Shown in pieces: positions 25,714 through 34,961 of a stretch of DNA of 64,000 bases. This DNA comes from Blastochloris viridis (lineage in GTDB: Bacteria > Pseudomonadota > Alphaproteobacteria > Rhizobiales > Xanthobacteraceae), in contig NZ_CP012946.1 of assembly GCF_001402875.1 (NCBI RefSeq), positions 3,078,001-3,142,000 of the forward strand, read 5' to 3'. The notes below the pieces were generated by a model, which was given only the letters and a program-made list of their open reading frames with translations, was not told the origin of the DNA and did not search any database. Made by a program: the position numbers and the translations under genes. Positions within the stretch are counted from its first letter, which is position 1, and the number at the start of each line of letters is the position of its first letter.

Positions 25714-27576
25714 ATGATCCGGTTTGGCCTCACCCGGCGCGGCACGCTGGCGGCGCTCGCCGGCGCCGCCGCCAGCCCCCTGCTCCCGGTGCCGGGCCGC
25801 GCCGAGCCGCCGGCCCGCCCGGCGTCGGCGCGCCACGGCCTCTCGGCATTCGGCGACCTCAAATACCCGCCGGACTTCGCGCAGTTCGGTTACGTCAACC
25901 CGCTGGCGCCAAAAGGCGGCACGTTCATCGAGCTGGCCGGGGCCGGCACCACCACCTTCAACACCCTCAACGCCTTCATCCTCAAGGGCGACCCGGCGAT
26001 CGGCATGGAGCTGACCTTCGCCTCGCTGATGGTGCGGGCGTTCGACGAGCCCGATGCGGTCTATGCCGCTGCGGCCGAGACCGTCGAGGTGTCGGACGAC
26101 GGCCTCACCCTTCGATTCCGGCTGCGGCCAACCGCGAGGTTCCACGACGGCACGCCGATCACCGCCGGCGACGTCGCCTTCTCGCTGACCACGCTCAAGA
26201 CCAAGAGCCATCCCAACATCCGCGCCACACTGCGCGACCTCGACAGCGTCGAGGCCGAGGACGCGCGCACCGTGCGGCTGGTGTTCAACCCGCGGCGCGG
26301 CCGCGACGCCGCCCTCAGCGCTGCGGTGCAGCCGATCCTGTCGCAGGCCTATTACGCCAGCCATCCGTTCGAGGAGAGCACGCTGGAGCCGCCGCTGGGC
26401 TCGGGGCCCTACCGGGTCGGCCGCTTCGAGCAGGGCCGGTTCCTGGAATTCGAGCGCGTCAAGGACTGGTGGGGCGAGGGGCTGCCGGCCTTCCGCGGCC
26501 ACTTCAATTTCGACGTCATCCGCTATGAATACTACCGCGACCGCGACACCGCGTTCGAGGGCTTCACCGCCGGCAACTATTTGTTCCGCGAGGAGTATAC
26601 CTCCCGCGTCTGGGCGACCCGCTATGACGTGCCGGCGGTGCGCGACGGCCGCATCAAGCGTGACATCATCGCCGACGAACGGGCGTCGGGCGCACAGGGC
26701 TGGATGTTCAACACCCGCCGGACCCAGTTCAAGGACCCGCGGGTGCGCGAGGCCTTCGCGCTGGCGTTCGACTTCGAGTGGACCAACGCCAATCTGATGT
26801 TCGGCTCCTACCACCGCACCCACTCCTATTTCCAGAACTCGCCGATGATGGCGACGGGAGTGCCGGGCGAGGGCGAGCTGAAGCTCCTGGAGCCTTATCG
26901 CGGCAAGGTGCCGGACGACGTCTTCGGCGAGCCGTGGACGCCGCCGGTGACCGACGGTTCGGGCCAGGACCGCGCGTCGCTGCGCCACGCCGGGCAGTTG
27001 CTCGATCAGGCGGGCTGGACCATCAAGGACCGCCGCCGCGTCGGCCCGCAGGGCGAGCCGCTCACGGTCGAGTTCCTGATGTTCGAGCGGGTGTTCGAAC
27101 CTCTCCACCAGACCTACGCCAAGCGGCTGGAACAGCTCGGCATCCAGGTCAGCCTCCGTCTGGTCGACGCGGTGCAATACCGCTCCCGGCTCGACGATTT
27201 CGACTTCGACATCACGATTTCGCGCTTCGTGTTCCCGCAGACGCCGGGCGACACGCTGCGCACCTTCTTCTCCAGCCACGCCGCGGCGACCCGCGGCTCG
27301 CTCAATTTGCCCGGCATCGACGACCCGGTGGTCGACGCGCTGATCGAGACCGCGATCGCCGCGAACAGCCGCCAGGAGCTGATTGCCGCCTGCCGCGCGC
27401 TCGACCGCGTGCTGCGCGCTGGCCGCTACTGGGTGCCGCACTGGTACAAGCCCAACCACTGGCTGGCCTATTGGGACGTGTACGATCGGCCGCAGGTGAC
27501 GCCGCGCTACAGCCGCGGCGCGCCGGAAACCTGGTGGCGGAACGCCGAGAAGTCGGCGCGGATCGGCCGCGGGTGA
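25714..27576 (+). CDS. Peptide ABC transporter substrate-binding protein, YejA-like, second copy
   Basis: This 620-residue family 5 binding protein has a Tat-like or Sec signal (LTRRGTLAALAGAAASPLLPVPGRAEP) with the twin Arg. It shares the domain plan of the gene before it (FGYVNPLAPKGG, RFHDGTPITAGDV, RVREAFALAFDFEWTN) but is clearly divergent, so the duplication is old. Together they could widen the peptide range of one importer. The permease gene yejB starts 59 bases downstream. Confidence 0.92.
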   Translation: MIRFGLTRRGTLAALAGAAASPLLPVPGRAEPPARPASARHGLSAFGDLKYPPDFAQFGYVNPLAPKGGTFIELAGAGTTTFNTLNAFILKGDPAIGMELTFASLMVRAFDEPDAVYAAAAETVEVSDDGLTLRFRLRPTARFHDGTPITAGDVAFSLTTLKTKSHPNIRATLRDLDSVEAEDARTVRLVFNPRRGRDAALSAAVQPILSQAYYASHPFEESTLEPPLGSGPYRVGRFEQGRFLEFERVKDWWGEGLPAFRGHFNFDVIRYEYYRDRDTAFEGFTAGNYLFREEYTSRVWATRYDVPAVRDGRIKRDIIADERASGAQGWMFNTRRTQFKDPRVREAFALAFDFEWTNANLMFGSYHRTHSYFQNSPMMATGVPGEGELKLLEPYRGKVPDDVFGEPWTPPVTDGSGQDRASLRHAGQLLDQAGWTIKDRRRVGPQGEPLTVEFLMFERVFEPLHQTYAKRLEQLGIQVSLRLVDAVQYRSRLDDFDFDITISRFVFPQTPGDTLRTFFSSHAAATRGSLNLPGIDDPVVDALIETAIAANSRQELIAACRALDRVLRAGRYWVPHWYKPNHWLAYWDVYDRPQVTPRYSRGAPETWWRNAEKSARIGRG

Positions 27577-27635
27577 CGGGACGCTTTCGCTTCGAGCCGG
27601 GAGAAGCCGGCCGGAGCGCCAAGGAAAGACACGAC

Positions 27636-28751
27636 ATGACGGCCTACATCATCCGCCGCCTGTTCCTGATGATCCCCACGCTGCTCGGAATCATGCTGGT
27701 GTCGTTCGCGGTGGTTCAGTTCGCACCGGGCGGGCCGATCGAGCGCATCATCGCTCAGGTGTCCGGCACCGACGTCTCCGCCACCGCGCGCTTCACCGGC
27801 CAGGGCTCGGGCGATTTCGGCGCCACGATGGGGCGCGAGGGTGCCGGCGGGGCGGACGGCACGCAGGCGAAATACCGCGGCGCCCAGGGCCTCGACCCCG
27901 ACTTCATCAAGCAGCTCGAGGCCCAGTTCGGATTCGACAAGCCGGCGCACGAGCGCTTCCTGATCATGCTGTCGAACTACGCCATGTTCGACTTCGGCAA
28001 GAGCTATTTCCGCGACATCCGCGTGATCGACCTGATCAAGGAGAAGCTGCCGGTCTCGATCTCACTCGGGTTGTGGATGACCCTCGTCACCTATCTGATC
28101 TCGATCCCGCTCGGCATCAGAAAGGCGATCCGCGACGGCTCGCGCTTCGACGTCTGGAGCTCGGCCGTCGTCGTGGTCGGCTACGCCGTGCCGGGGTTTC
28201 TATTCGCCATCCTTTTGATCATCGTGTTCGCCGGCGGCTCGTTCTTCTCGTGGTTCCCGCTGCGTGGCCTCACCTCCGACAACTGGCACGAGCTGTCGCT
28301 CGGCGGCAAGATCGCCGACTATGCTTGGCACCTGACGCTGCCGATCGTGTCGATGGCGCTGTCGTCGTTCGCCACCATGACGCTGCTGACCAAGAACTCG
28401 TTCCTCGACGAGATCCGCAAGCAATACGTGCTGACGGCGCGGATGAAGGGCTGCGGCGAAACGCGGGTGCTGTACGGCCATGTCTTCCGCAACGCCATGC
28501 TGATCGTGATCGCCGGCTTTCCCGGCGCCTTCGTCAGCGCTTTCTTCACCGGATCGCTGTTGATCGAGACGATCTTTTCGCTCGACGGGCTCGGCCTTCT
28601 CGGCTTCGAGAGCGTATTGAACCGTGACTATGCCGTGGTGTTCGCCACACTCTACATCTTTTCGCTGGTCGGGCTCGTGGTGAACCTGATCTCCGACCTC
28701 ACCTACACCTGGGTCGATCCCCGCATCGACTTCGAGGCGCGCGAGGTGTGA
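27636..28751 (+). CDS. yejB: Peptide ABC transporter permease YejB
   Basis: This 371-residue inner-membrane permease has an N-terminal anchor (FLMIPTLLGIMLVSFAVVQFAPGGPIERI), a soluble insert (about 45-90) typical of YejB, and a C-terminal DppB-like domain of about five helices. The EAA-type loop for the ATPase is TARMKGCGETRVLYGHVFRNAM. ATG 27636 has AAGGAAAG upstream; the frame is open far upstream without meaning. The stop overlaps the next permease start by one base (TGATG). Confidence 0.94.
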   Translation: MTAYIIRRLFLMIPTLLGIMLVSFAVVQFAPGGPIERIIAQVSGTDVSATARFTGQGSGDFGATMGREGAGGADGTQAKYRGAQGLDPDFIKQLEAQFGFDKPAHERFLIMLSNYAMFDFGKSYFRDIRVIDLIKEKLPVSISLGLWMTLVTYLISIPLGIRKAIRDGSRFDVWSSAVVVVGYAVPGFLFAILLIIVFAGGSFFSWFPLRGLTSDNWHELSLGGKIADYAWHLTLPIVSMALSSFATMTLLTKNSFLDEIRKQYVLTARMKGCGETRVLYGHVFRNAMLIVIAGFPGAFVSAFFTGSLLIETIFSLDGLGLLGFESVLNRDYAVVFATLYIFSLVGLVVNLISDLTYTWVDPRIDFEAREV

Positions 28752-29920
28752 TGGACGTAACCACCGACGTCAAATCCGAACCCGATCCGCTCGCCGCTGC
28801 ACCGACCCCGCACCGGAGCCGGTTCGCCCTGTCGCCGCTCAACAAGCGCCGGCTTGCGAATTTCCGCGCCAACCGGCGCGGCTACTGGGCGTTCTGGCTG
28901 TTCATGGTGCTGTTCGTGGTGTCGCTGTTCGCCGAGCTGGTCGCCAACGACCGGCCGTTCTTGGTGAAGTTCGAGGGCCACTACTACGTGCCGGTGCTGG
29001 TCGATTATCCGGAGACCGCGTTCGGCGGCGACTTCGAGACCAAGGCCGACTACCGCGACCCGTTCCTCAAGAAGCTGATCGCGGACAAGGGCGGCTGGAT
29101 GATCTGGCCGCCGATCCGCTACAGCTACGACACACACAACCTCGACCTGCCGACGCCGGCGCCCTCGCCGCCGACCTGGATGCTGACCGAGGCGCAGTGC
29201 AAGGCGGTGGCGGAGAAGAAGGGCGTTGCCGGCTGCACCGACCTTGAGGCCAACTGGCTCGGCACCGACGACCAGGGCCGCGACCTGGTGGCGCGGCTGA
29301 TCTACGGCTTCCGCCTCTCAGTGCTGTTCGGGCTGACGCTGACGCTGATCTCGTCCGCCATCGGCGTCGCCGCCGGCGCGGTGCAGGGCTATTTCGGCGG
29401 CTGGACCGACCTTCTGTTCCAACGCTTCATCGAGATCTGGACGGCGATCCCCTCGCTCTACCTGCTGCTCATCATCTCCTCGGTGCTGGTGCCGGGCTTC
29501 TTCGTGCTGCTCGGCATCCTGCTGCTGTTCTCCTGGGTGGCGCTGGTCGGTCTGGTGCGGGCGGAGTTCCTGCGCGGGCGCAACTTCGAATACGTCCAGG
29601 CGGCCCGGGCGCTCGGCGTCTCCAACCGCGCGATCATGTTCCGGCATCTGCTGCCCAACGCCATGGTGGCGACGCTGACCTTCCTGCCCTTCATCCTGTC
29701 CGGCGCGGTGATGACGCTGACCGCGCTCGACTTTCTCGGCTTCGGCCTGCCGCCGGGCTCGCCCTCGCTGGGCGAGCTGTTGGCCCAGGGCAAAGCCAAC
29801 GTTCAGGCGCCGTGGCTCGGCCTCACCGGCTTCTTCGCCGTGGCGATCATGCTGTCGCTGTTGATCTTCATCGGCGAGGCGGTGCGCGACGCCTTCGACC
29901 CGAGAAAGACGTTCGGGTGA
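28751..29920 (+). CDS. yejE: Peptide ABC transporter permease YejE
   Basis: This 389-residue permease has a cytoplasmic N-terminal stretch (PLNKRRLANFRANRRGYWAFWLF), one helix, a periplasmic domain of about 150 residues with LGTDDQGRDLVARLIYGFR (the OppC family signature), and a C-terminal permease domain. The EAA loop reads VQAARALGVSNRAIMFRHLLPNAM. It pairs with YejB. In most genomes the ATPase gene yejF follows at once; here two small genes lie between. Confidence 0.95.
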   Translation: MDVTTDVKSEPDPLAAAPTPHRSRFALSPLNKRRLANFRANRRGYWAFWLFMVLFVVSLFAELVANDRPFLVKFEGHYYVPVLVDYPETAFGGDFETKADYRDPFLKKLIADKGGWMIWPPIRYSYDTHNLDLPTPAPSPPTWMLTEAQCKAVAEKKGVAGCTDLEANWLGTDDQGRDLVARLIYGFRLSVLFGLTLTLISSAIGVAAGAVQGYFGGWTDLLFQRFIEIWTAIPSLYLLLIISSVLVPGFFVLLGILLLFSWVALVGLVRAEFLRGRNFEYVQAARALGVSNRAIMFRHLLPNAMVATLTFLPFILSGAVMTLTALDFLGFGLPPGSPSLGELLAQGKANVQAPWLGLTGFFAVAIMLSLLIFIGEAVRDAFDPRKTFG

Positions 29921-29958
29921 GAGTGCGGTAGGATGCGGCCGAGCGACGGAGTGGTGCG

Positions 29959-30198
29959 ATGAACAGGATCGTGCGCGAGAACTACCCGGTTTCAAAATTG
30001 CCGGAGGAATTGCGTCCGACGACAGACCTGAACGCCGTCGTCACGGTGACGATCGAAGAGGATACGACCGGCGGTGAGCAGCGTCCGGATCAACTCATGA
30101 CGCTTGAGGAAATATTCGCCCTTCGCCGACCTCCCTATCTCACCAAGGAAGAAATCGACGACGACGTTCGCCGAGACCGGGACATGTGGGATGATTGA
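29959..30198 (+). CDS. Putative antitoxin of a VapBC-like pair
   Basis: This 79-residue acidic protein ends in an Asp-rich, charged tail (EEIDDDVRRDRDMWDD). The sequence does not show a clear DNA-binding fold. The call rests on its position: it overlaps the PIN-domain gene by eight bases, the usual layout of antitoxin before toxin. Base composition from here to 30660 is visibly richer in A and T than the flanking transporter genes, which suggests later acquisition. The C-terminal part (TLEEIFALRRPPYLTKEE) may be the toxin-binding stretch. Confidence 0.7.
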   Translation: MNRIVRENYPVSKLPEELRPTTDLNAVVTVTIEEDTTGGEQRPDQLMTLEEIFALRRPPYLTKEEIDDDVRRDRDMWDD

Positions 30199-30673
30199 TA
30201 GTGTCGATCGTCCAGCCGTCTATTTCGATGCAAATCCGTTTATTTACTATATTGAGGGAGAAGATCACGTAGCTGAAGCAATGGACGCGGTGTTTCGTCG
30301 GCTTCGAGAGCGTCCGGGTCTGGGCGTGACCAGCGAATTGACGCTTGCCGAGGTGCTTCCGAAAGCCCGAACGCCGGACCACCGCCGCCAGTTCGTGAAC
30401 CTTATCGTCTGGAGTGGGCTGATCAGGCTCCTGCCGGTTACGCGCGGCATCCTCGTCGAAACCGCGGATTATCGGCGCGCGGCATCCTGGACACGGGACG
30501 ACGGCAAACTGGCGATGCCAAAGCTACCTGACGCAATCCACGCCGTCTCTGCCATCCGCGCGAAATGTCGCTCCATTGTAACCAACGACACCCGATTCAG
30601 GCTACCCGCGGGGTTTCGCCAGTTCACGACGTCTGCGAACGACATCGAAGACCTGCTGAGGACGCTCGCATGA
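30191..30673 (+). CDS. PIN-domain toxin, VapC-like ribonuclease
   Basis: This 160-residue PIN-domain protein has the acidic residues of the active site: Asp 13 in VYFDANPFIYYIEG, Glu 49 or 54 in SELTLAEV, Asp 114 in LPDAIHAV and Asp 133 in VTNDTRF. PIN toxins cut RNA, often tRNA, when freed from the antitoxin. The start overlaps the upstream antitoxin gene by eight bases, and the stop overlaps the yejF start in an ATGA junction. The module therefore sits inside the transporter operon without breaking it. Confidence 0.88.
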   Translation: MIDSVDRPAVYFDANPFIYYIEGEDHVAEAMDAVFRRLRERPGLGVTSELTLAEVLPKARTPDHRRQFVNLIVWSGLIRLLPVTRGILVETADYRRAASWTRDDGKLAMPKLPDAIHAVSAIRAKCRSIVTNDTRFRLPAGFRQFTTSANDIEDLLRTLA

Positions 30674-32298
30674 CCCCTCCCCTCCTCGCCGTCGAAGACC
30701 TGTCTGTCGCCTTCCGCCAGGGCACGCGGGAGACGCTGGCGGTCGACCGCATCTCCTTCACCGTGAACAAGGGCGAGACCGTCGCGCTGGTCGGGGAGTC
30801 CGGCTCGGGCAAGTCGGTGTCGGCGCTGTCGATCCTGAAGCTCCTGCCCTACCCCTCCGCCTTCCACCCCTCGGGCCGGGTGCGCTTCAAGGGCGAGGAT
30901 CTGCTCGACCTCTCGGAGCGCGATATCCGGCGGGTCCGCGGCGACGACATCACCATGGTGTTCCAGGAGCCGATGAGCTCGCTCAACCCGCTCCACACCA
31001 TCGAGCGGCAGATCGGCGAGATCATCGAGCTGCACCGGCCGCTGCGCGGCGAGGCGGTGCGCAACCGCACCATCGAGCTTCTGAGCCAGGTCGGCATCCC
31101 CGACCCGGCGAGCCGGCTCGCCAGCTATCCGCACCAGCTGTCCGGCGGCCAGCGCCAGCGGGTGATGATCGCGATGGCGCTCGCCAACGAGCCCGACCTT
31201 TTGATCGCGGACGAGCCGACCACCGCGCTCGACGTCACGGTGCAGGCCCAGATCCTGACGCTGCTGAAGGAATTGCAGCGCCGGCTCGGCATGGCAATCT
31301 TGTTCATCACCCACGACCTCGGCATCGTGCGGAAGATTGCCGACCGCGTCTGCGTGATGAACAAGGGCCAGATCGTCGAGCAGGGCGCGGTCGAGACCGT
31401 GTTCGAGGCGCCGGCGCATCCCTATACCAAGGCGCTGATGGAAGCCGAGCCCAAAGGCGAGCCGGCGCCGATGCGGCCCGAGGCGCCGGTGATGGTCGAG
31501 ACCCGCGATCTCAAGGTGTGGTTCCCGATCCGGCGCGGCGTGCTGCGTCGCGTCAAAGGCCACATCAAGGCGGTCGATGGCGTCTCGCTCGCCATCCGCA
31601 GGGGCGAGACCCTCGGCGTGGTCGGCGAATCCGGCTCCGGCAAAACCACGCTCGGCCTCGCCATCCTGCGGCTGATCTCCTCCGCTGGCCCGATCGTGTT
31701 CATGGGCCAGGAAGTCCAGGAACTCAGCTTCAACCAGATGCGGCCGCATCGCCGCGACATGCAGATCGTGTTCCAGGATCCCTACGGCTCGCTCAGCCCA
31801 CGCCTCACCATCGAGGACATCGTCGCCGAGGGCCTGCGCGTCCACCAGCCCAAGCTATCCGATGCCGAGCGAACCGCAAAAGTGGTGGCGGCGCTGCACG
31901 ACGTCGGGCTCGATCCCTCGACCCGGTTCCGCTACCCGCACGAATTCTCCGGCGGCCAGCGCCAGCGCATCGCAGTGGCGCGCGCCATCGTGCTGGAGCC
32001 CTCGTTCGTGGTGCTGGACGAGCCGACCAGCGCGCTCGACATGCTGGTGCAGGCCCAGATCGTCGACCTGTTGCGCGACCTGCAGCGGCGGCGCGACCTC
32101 ACTTACCTGTTCATCTCGCACGACCTCAAGGTGGTGGCGGCGCTTGCCAGCCGGGTGATGGTGATGAAAGCCGGCAAGGTGGTGGAGGAGGGCCCGGCCG
32201 AGCGGCTGTTCCGGGCGCCGACCTCGCCCTACACCCGCGCGCTGTTCGCCGCCGCGTTCTCGCTGGAAACCGCCGACAGCGGTGCCGTCAGCCAGTGA
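30670..32298 (+). CDS. yejF: Peptide ABC transporter ATP-binding protein YejF (two nucleotide-binding domains)
   Basis: This 542-residue cytoplasmic ATPase joins two domains in one chain. Domain 1: Walker A GESGSGKS (about 41-48), signature LSGGQRQRV, Walker [10 protein letters not shown]. Domain 2: Walker [10 protein letters not shown] (about 318), signature FSGGQRQRI, Walker [10 protein letters not shown]. Each domain ends with the oligopeptide-transporter tail (HPYTKAL and SPYTRAL). It energises the YejBE permease. ATG 30670 overlaps the toxin stop codon, so yejF translation may depend on translation of the toxin gene. Confidence 0.95.
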   Translation: MTPPLLAVEDLSVAFRQGTRETLAVDRISFTVNKGETVALVGESGSGKSVSALSILKLLPYPSAFHPSGRVRFKGEDLLDLSERDIRRVRGDDITMVFQEPMSSLNPLHTIERQIGEIIELHRPLRGEAVRNRTIELLSQVGIPDPASRLASYPHQLSGGQRQRVMIAMALANEPDLLIADEPTTALDVTVQAQILTLLKELQRRLGMAILFITHDLGIVRKIADRVCVMNKGQIVEQGAVETVFEAPAHPYTKALMEAEPKGEPAPMRPEAPVMVETRDLKVWFPIRRGVLRRVKGHIKAVDGVSLAIRRGETLGVVGESGSGKTTLGLAILRLISSAGPIVFMGQEVQELSFNQMRPHRRDMQIVFQDPYGSLSPRLTIEDIVAEGLRVHQPKLSDAERTAKVVAALHDVGLDPSTRFRYPHEFSGGQRQRIAVARAIVLEPSFVVLDEPTSALDMLVQAQIVDLLRDLQRRRDLTYLFISHDLKVVAALASRVMVMKAGKVVEEGPAERLFRAPTSPYTRALFAAAFSLETADSGAVSQ

Positions 32299-32301
32299 TT
32301 T

Positions 32302-32327
32302 GGCCTCCGGCCGATCCGGCCGGAGCC
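32302..32327. terminator. Hairpin after yejF
   Basis: Arms ggcctccggccg and cggccggagcc pair around a three-base loop, starting four bases after the yejF stop codon. No T-run follows; a Rho-assisted end or mRNA 3' protection is as likely as intrinsic termination. Confidence 0.5.
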
Positions 32328-32489
32328 GATCAAGATGGCCGGGCGCGGTCATGTCCGGGATCGCGGCGTGATCATCCGGCAACCCGTCCGGGCAGGCGCC
32401 CGCGCGGCGCATCATCCCTGCTGCAGACGATTGGGCAAGCGGCCGTTGTGCCCTACATTGGCACACAACAAGCCGGCAGGGAGGACTCC

Positions 32490-33299
32490 ATGTTCAATCT
32501 TTACGAGATCATCGCCAAGGCCCAGGGCGGCGCCGCGATGGCAAACCTCGCCCGAATGTACGGGCTCTCGCCCGAGCAGACGCGGGCGGCGGTGGAGGCG
32601 ATGCTGCCGGCGTTCGCGCTCGGCTTCAAGCGCGCGACCGAAACGCCGGACGGCCTCAGCCAGTTCTTCAACATCATGGCGCGCAACCCCTATGCCGACT
32701 GGTTCGAAAGCGCCGGGCGGCTGTTCGCCACCGCCCAGCAGGCGATGGGCTTCCAGCAACCAGCGCCGCCGACGCCGGGCGAGGACATCCTGACGCTGCT
32801 GTTCGGCTCCAAGGAGGCCAGCCGCGCGGTGGCGGCCCATGCCGCGGCGCTGTCGGGCGTCGGGGTTGAGGCGACCAAGGCGATGATGCCGGCGGTCGGT
32901 GCCCTGATCGCCGGCGGCATGCCGCAGGCGGCGCAGGCCCAGGCCGGCATGGCCGAGGCGTTCCAGGGCTTCTTTGCGGCAATGGCGCCGCAGCGCGCGC
33001 CCGAGCCGCCGCCGCCGCCGGGGCCGGCCGAGGTCGCCGCGGCGTGGACCAGCCTGATGCAATCGATGCTGGGCCAGAGCCCGCCGAAGGCGCCGCCGTC
33101 GCCGGTGCCCGATTTCACCGCGATGGCCGAGCAGGTGCAGGACCTCGGACGCTCCGGCAACGCAACGTTCGGCAAGCTGTTCGAGGCCGGCGTCGACGCC
33201 CAGAAGGCCAATCTCGACCGCATCAACCAGATCTTCGACAGCTTCCTCGATCACGCCCCGGCCCGTCAGGCCGCGGGTACCAAGAGCCATGACGCCTGA
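32490..33299 (+). CDS. DUF937 domain protein
   Basis: This 269-residue cytoplasmic protein starts MFNLYEIIAKAQGG and carries the DUF937 pattern (ARMYGLSPEQTRAAVEAMLPAFALGFKR), rich in Ala and Met, with a Pro-rich linker near 170-180 (EPPPPPGPAE). A C-terminal helical stretch (about 205-260) resembles a coiled coil. The function of the family is unknown. ATG 32490 has GGGAGGA upstream. It stands alone downstream of the ABC operon. Confidence 0.85.
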   Translation: MFNLYEIIAKAQGGAAMANLARMYGLSPEQTRAAVEAMLPAFALGFKRATETPDGLSQFFNIMARNPYADWFESAGRLFATAQQAMGFQQPAPPTPGEDILTLLFGSKEASRAVAAHAAALSGVGVEATKAMMPAVGALIAGGMPQAAQAQAGMAEAFQGFFAAMAPQRAPEPPPPPGPAEVAAAWTSLMQSMLGQSPPKAPPSPVPDFTAMAEQVQDLGRSGNATFGKLFEAGVDAQKANLDRINQIFDSFLDHAPARQAAGTKSHDA

Positions 33300-33303
33300 A
33301 ACG

Positions 33304-33335
33304 AACGGCCCCGGATGCCGACGCCCATGGCCGTT
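33304..33335. repeat. Family B repeat, second hairpin only
   Basis: Arms aacggcc (33304-33310) and ggccgtt (33329-33335) enclose ccggatgccgacgcccat, matching the loop of the copies at 309-390 and 60259-60309. It starts five bases after the DUF937 stop codon, so it may serve as a transcription end. Confidence 0.65.
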
Positions 33336-33377
33336 GAATCCGGCGCCAGGACTCGTGATCGAGCGTCCAGACGCGAA

Positions 33378-33411
33378 AGCGCCCGCCCACAACCAAGTGT
33401 GGGCGGGCGCT
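33378..33411. terminator. Strong G+C hairpin between the DUF937 and DUF1127 genes
   Basis: Perfect 13-base arms agcgcccgcccac (33378-33390) and gtgggcgggcgct (33399-33411) enclose an eight-base loop. It lies between converging genes and is a good candidate for a two-way terminator, though T-runs are weak on both sides. Confidence 0.6.
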
Positions 33412-33490
33412 CGATTGCGGGGCCGCGGGGGCACCGACCCCGCAAGGCAGGCGAACGGCGTGGCTCAGGCTTGAGCGGCCGGCAACCCGA

Positions 33491-33781
33491 TCACGGGCGC
33501 GGACGGGCCTGGAGTCGGGCGGCGCGCCGCTCCGACACCCGCGACACCAGAAGCCGGGTCGGGTCCGAGAACGGCGACAGGCTGGCGGCGTCCTGCAGGT
33601 CCTGGCGCTGAAGCCCGATGTCCTTGAGCATGATGTCGCTCAGAGCCGCCATCTGCGCGATCTGGCGCCTTGCCTCCAGCGCGCGCACCACGGCGAGGAT
33701 CGGCTGAGCCAGCTTGTGAATGAAGGTCGCCGCCAGGCTTTGCGACAGATGCGCGGCGGAGGGAGCGCGGGCGATCGTCAT
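33491..33781 (-). CDS. DUF1127 domain protein
   Basis: This 96-residue protein carries the DUF1127 (YjiS-like) core near its middle: ARRQIAQMAALSDIMLKDIGLQRQDLQDA. These small Arg-rich proteins are frequent in alphaproteobacteria; some act in phosphate, carbon or RNA-linked stress control. ATG 33781 has TGAGGAAA in front. It is divergent from a LysR gene with about 250 bases between, an arrangement that often marks regulator and target. Confidence 0.85.
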   Translation of the reverse strand: MTIARAPSAAHLSQSLAATFIHKLAQPILAVVRALEARRQIAQMAALSDIMLKDIGLQRQDLQDAASLSPFSDPTRLLVSRVSERRAARLQARPRP

Positions 33782-34034
33782 GGTGGTTTCCTCAAGGTCT
33801 TGCCCGCACCGCGGGCAGATCAGGCGGACTTCGGCCGCGAGGGGTCGAAAGTTCGCGGGGTCGGCCCCGCCCCTGCGGGACGGCGCCACGGGATCGGTAC
33901 GGCACCGCCGCCGGACCCCAGGGCATTAACGAACGTGAAGGAATGTGGGCGGACTATGCACGAAATGAATTGATCAGGCGAGCGAATGTTCCTAATCTCT
34001 GGCATCACCACCTTTGATGCTTGCCAGGTGCCGG

Positions 34035-34916
34035 ATGGCCCATTTGCTCGACATCGACCAACTCCGTACCTTCGTCGCCATCGCCGAAACCGGCAGCTTC
34101 ACCCGCGCCGGCGAGGTGGTGCACAAGACCCAGTCTGCGGTGTCGATGCAGATGAAGCGGCTGGAGGAGCGCATCGGCCAGGCGGTGTTCGCCCGTGACG
34201 GCCGCGGCTCCAAGCTGACCGAGAGCGGCGAGCGCCTGCTCGACTACGCCCGCCGCATCGTGCGGCTGAACCACGAGGCGATGAGCGCGTTCTCCGGCGC
34301 GGCGCTGACCGGCAACGTCCGGCTGGGCGTGCCCGACGACTACGCCGACCGCTATCTGCCGGAAATCATGGCGCGATTCTCGCGCTCCTACCCCAGCGTC
34401 GAACTCACCGTGATGTGCGAGCCGACCCCGGACCTGATCGAGCGCATCCAGGGCGGCGAGATCGACCTCGCCATCATCACCAACACCGAGGGCAAGTTCC
34501 CGGTCGAGACCTTCCGGCGCGAGCGGCTGCTATGGGTCGGCTCGATGCGCCACGCCACCCACGAGATCGAGCCGCTGCCGCTGGCGCTGGGCCGGCCGAA
34601 CTGCTCCTGGCGGCGCATCGCGCTGGAGCGGATCGAGGAGACCGGCCGCCGCCACCGCGTGCTCTATTCGAGCTGGAACGCCGGGGCGGTGGCCGCCGCG
34701 GTGCTGGCCGGCCTCGCCATCTCGGTGCTGCCGGAATCGGGCATGCGGCCGGGCATGCGCGTTCTCGGCCACGCCGACGGCTTTCCCACCCTGCCGACCG
34801 TCGACATCGGCCTCGCCCGCAGCCCGCACGAGCGCTCGGCGCTGGCCGATGCGTTGGCCGAGCACATCATCTCCTCGCTCGACAACATGTCGGAGACAGT
34901 GGCGGCGGCGGAGTAG
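34035..34916 (+). CDS. LysR family transcriptional regulator
   Basis: This 293-residue regulator has an N-terminal winged helix (about 5-64: LRTFVAIAETGSFTRAGEVVHKTQSAVSMQMKRLEERIGQAVFAR) and a C-terminal periplasmic-binding-like sensor domain (from about 92, GNVRLGVPDDYADRYLPEIMARF). ATG 34035 is favoured over upstream starts because the HTH follows at the usual distance. It is divergent from the DUF1127 gene, its likely target; the ligand is unknown. Confidence 0.93.
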   Translation: MAHLLDIDQLRTFVAIAETGSFTRAGEVVHKTQSAVSMQMKRLEERIGQAVFARDGRGSKLTESGERLLDYARRIVRLNHEAMSAFSGAALTGNVRLGVPDDYADRYLPEIMARFSRSYPSVELTVMCEPTPDLIERIQGGEIDLAIITNTEGKFPVETFRRERLLWVGSMRHATHEIEPLPLALGRPNCSWRRIALERIEETGRRHRVLYSSWNAGAVAAAVLAGLAISVLPESGMRPGMRVLGHADGFPTLPTVDIGLARSPHERSALADALAEHIISSLDNMSETVAAAE

Positions 34917-34961
34917 CAGTCAGAGACCGTTGGAAACTCGGACGGCAGGCCGCGTTGTCTC

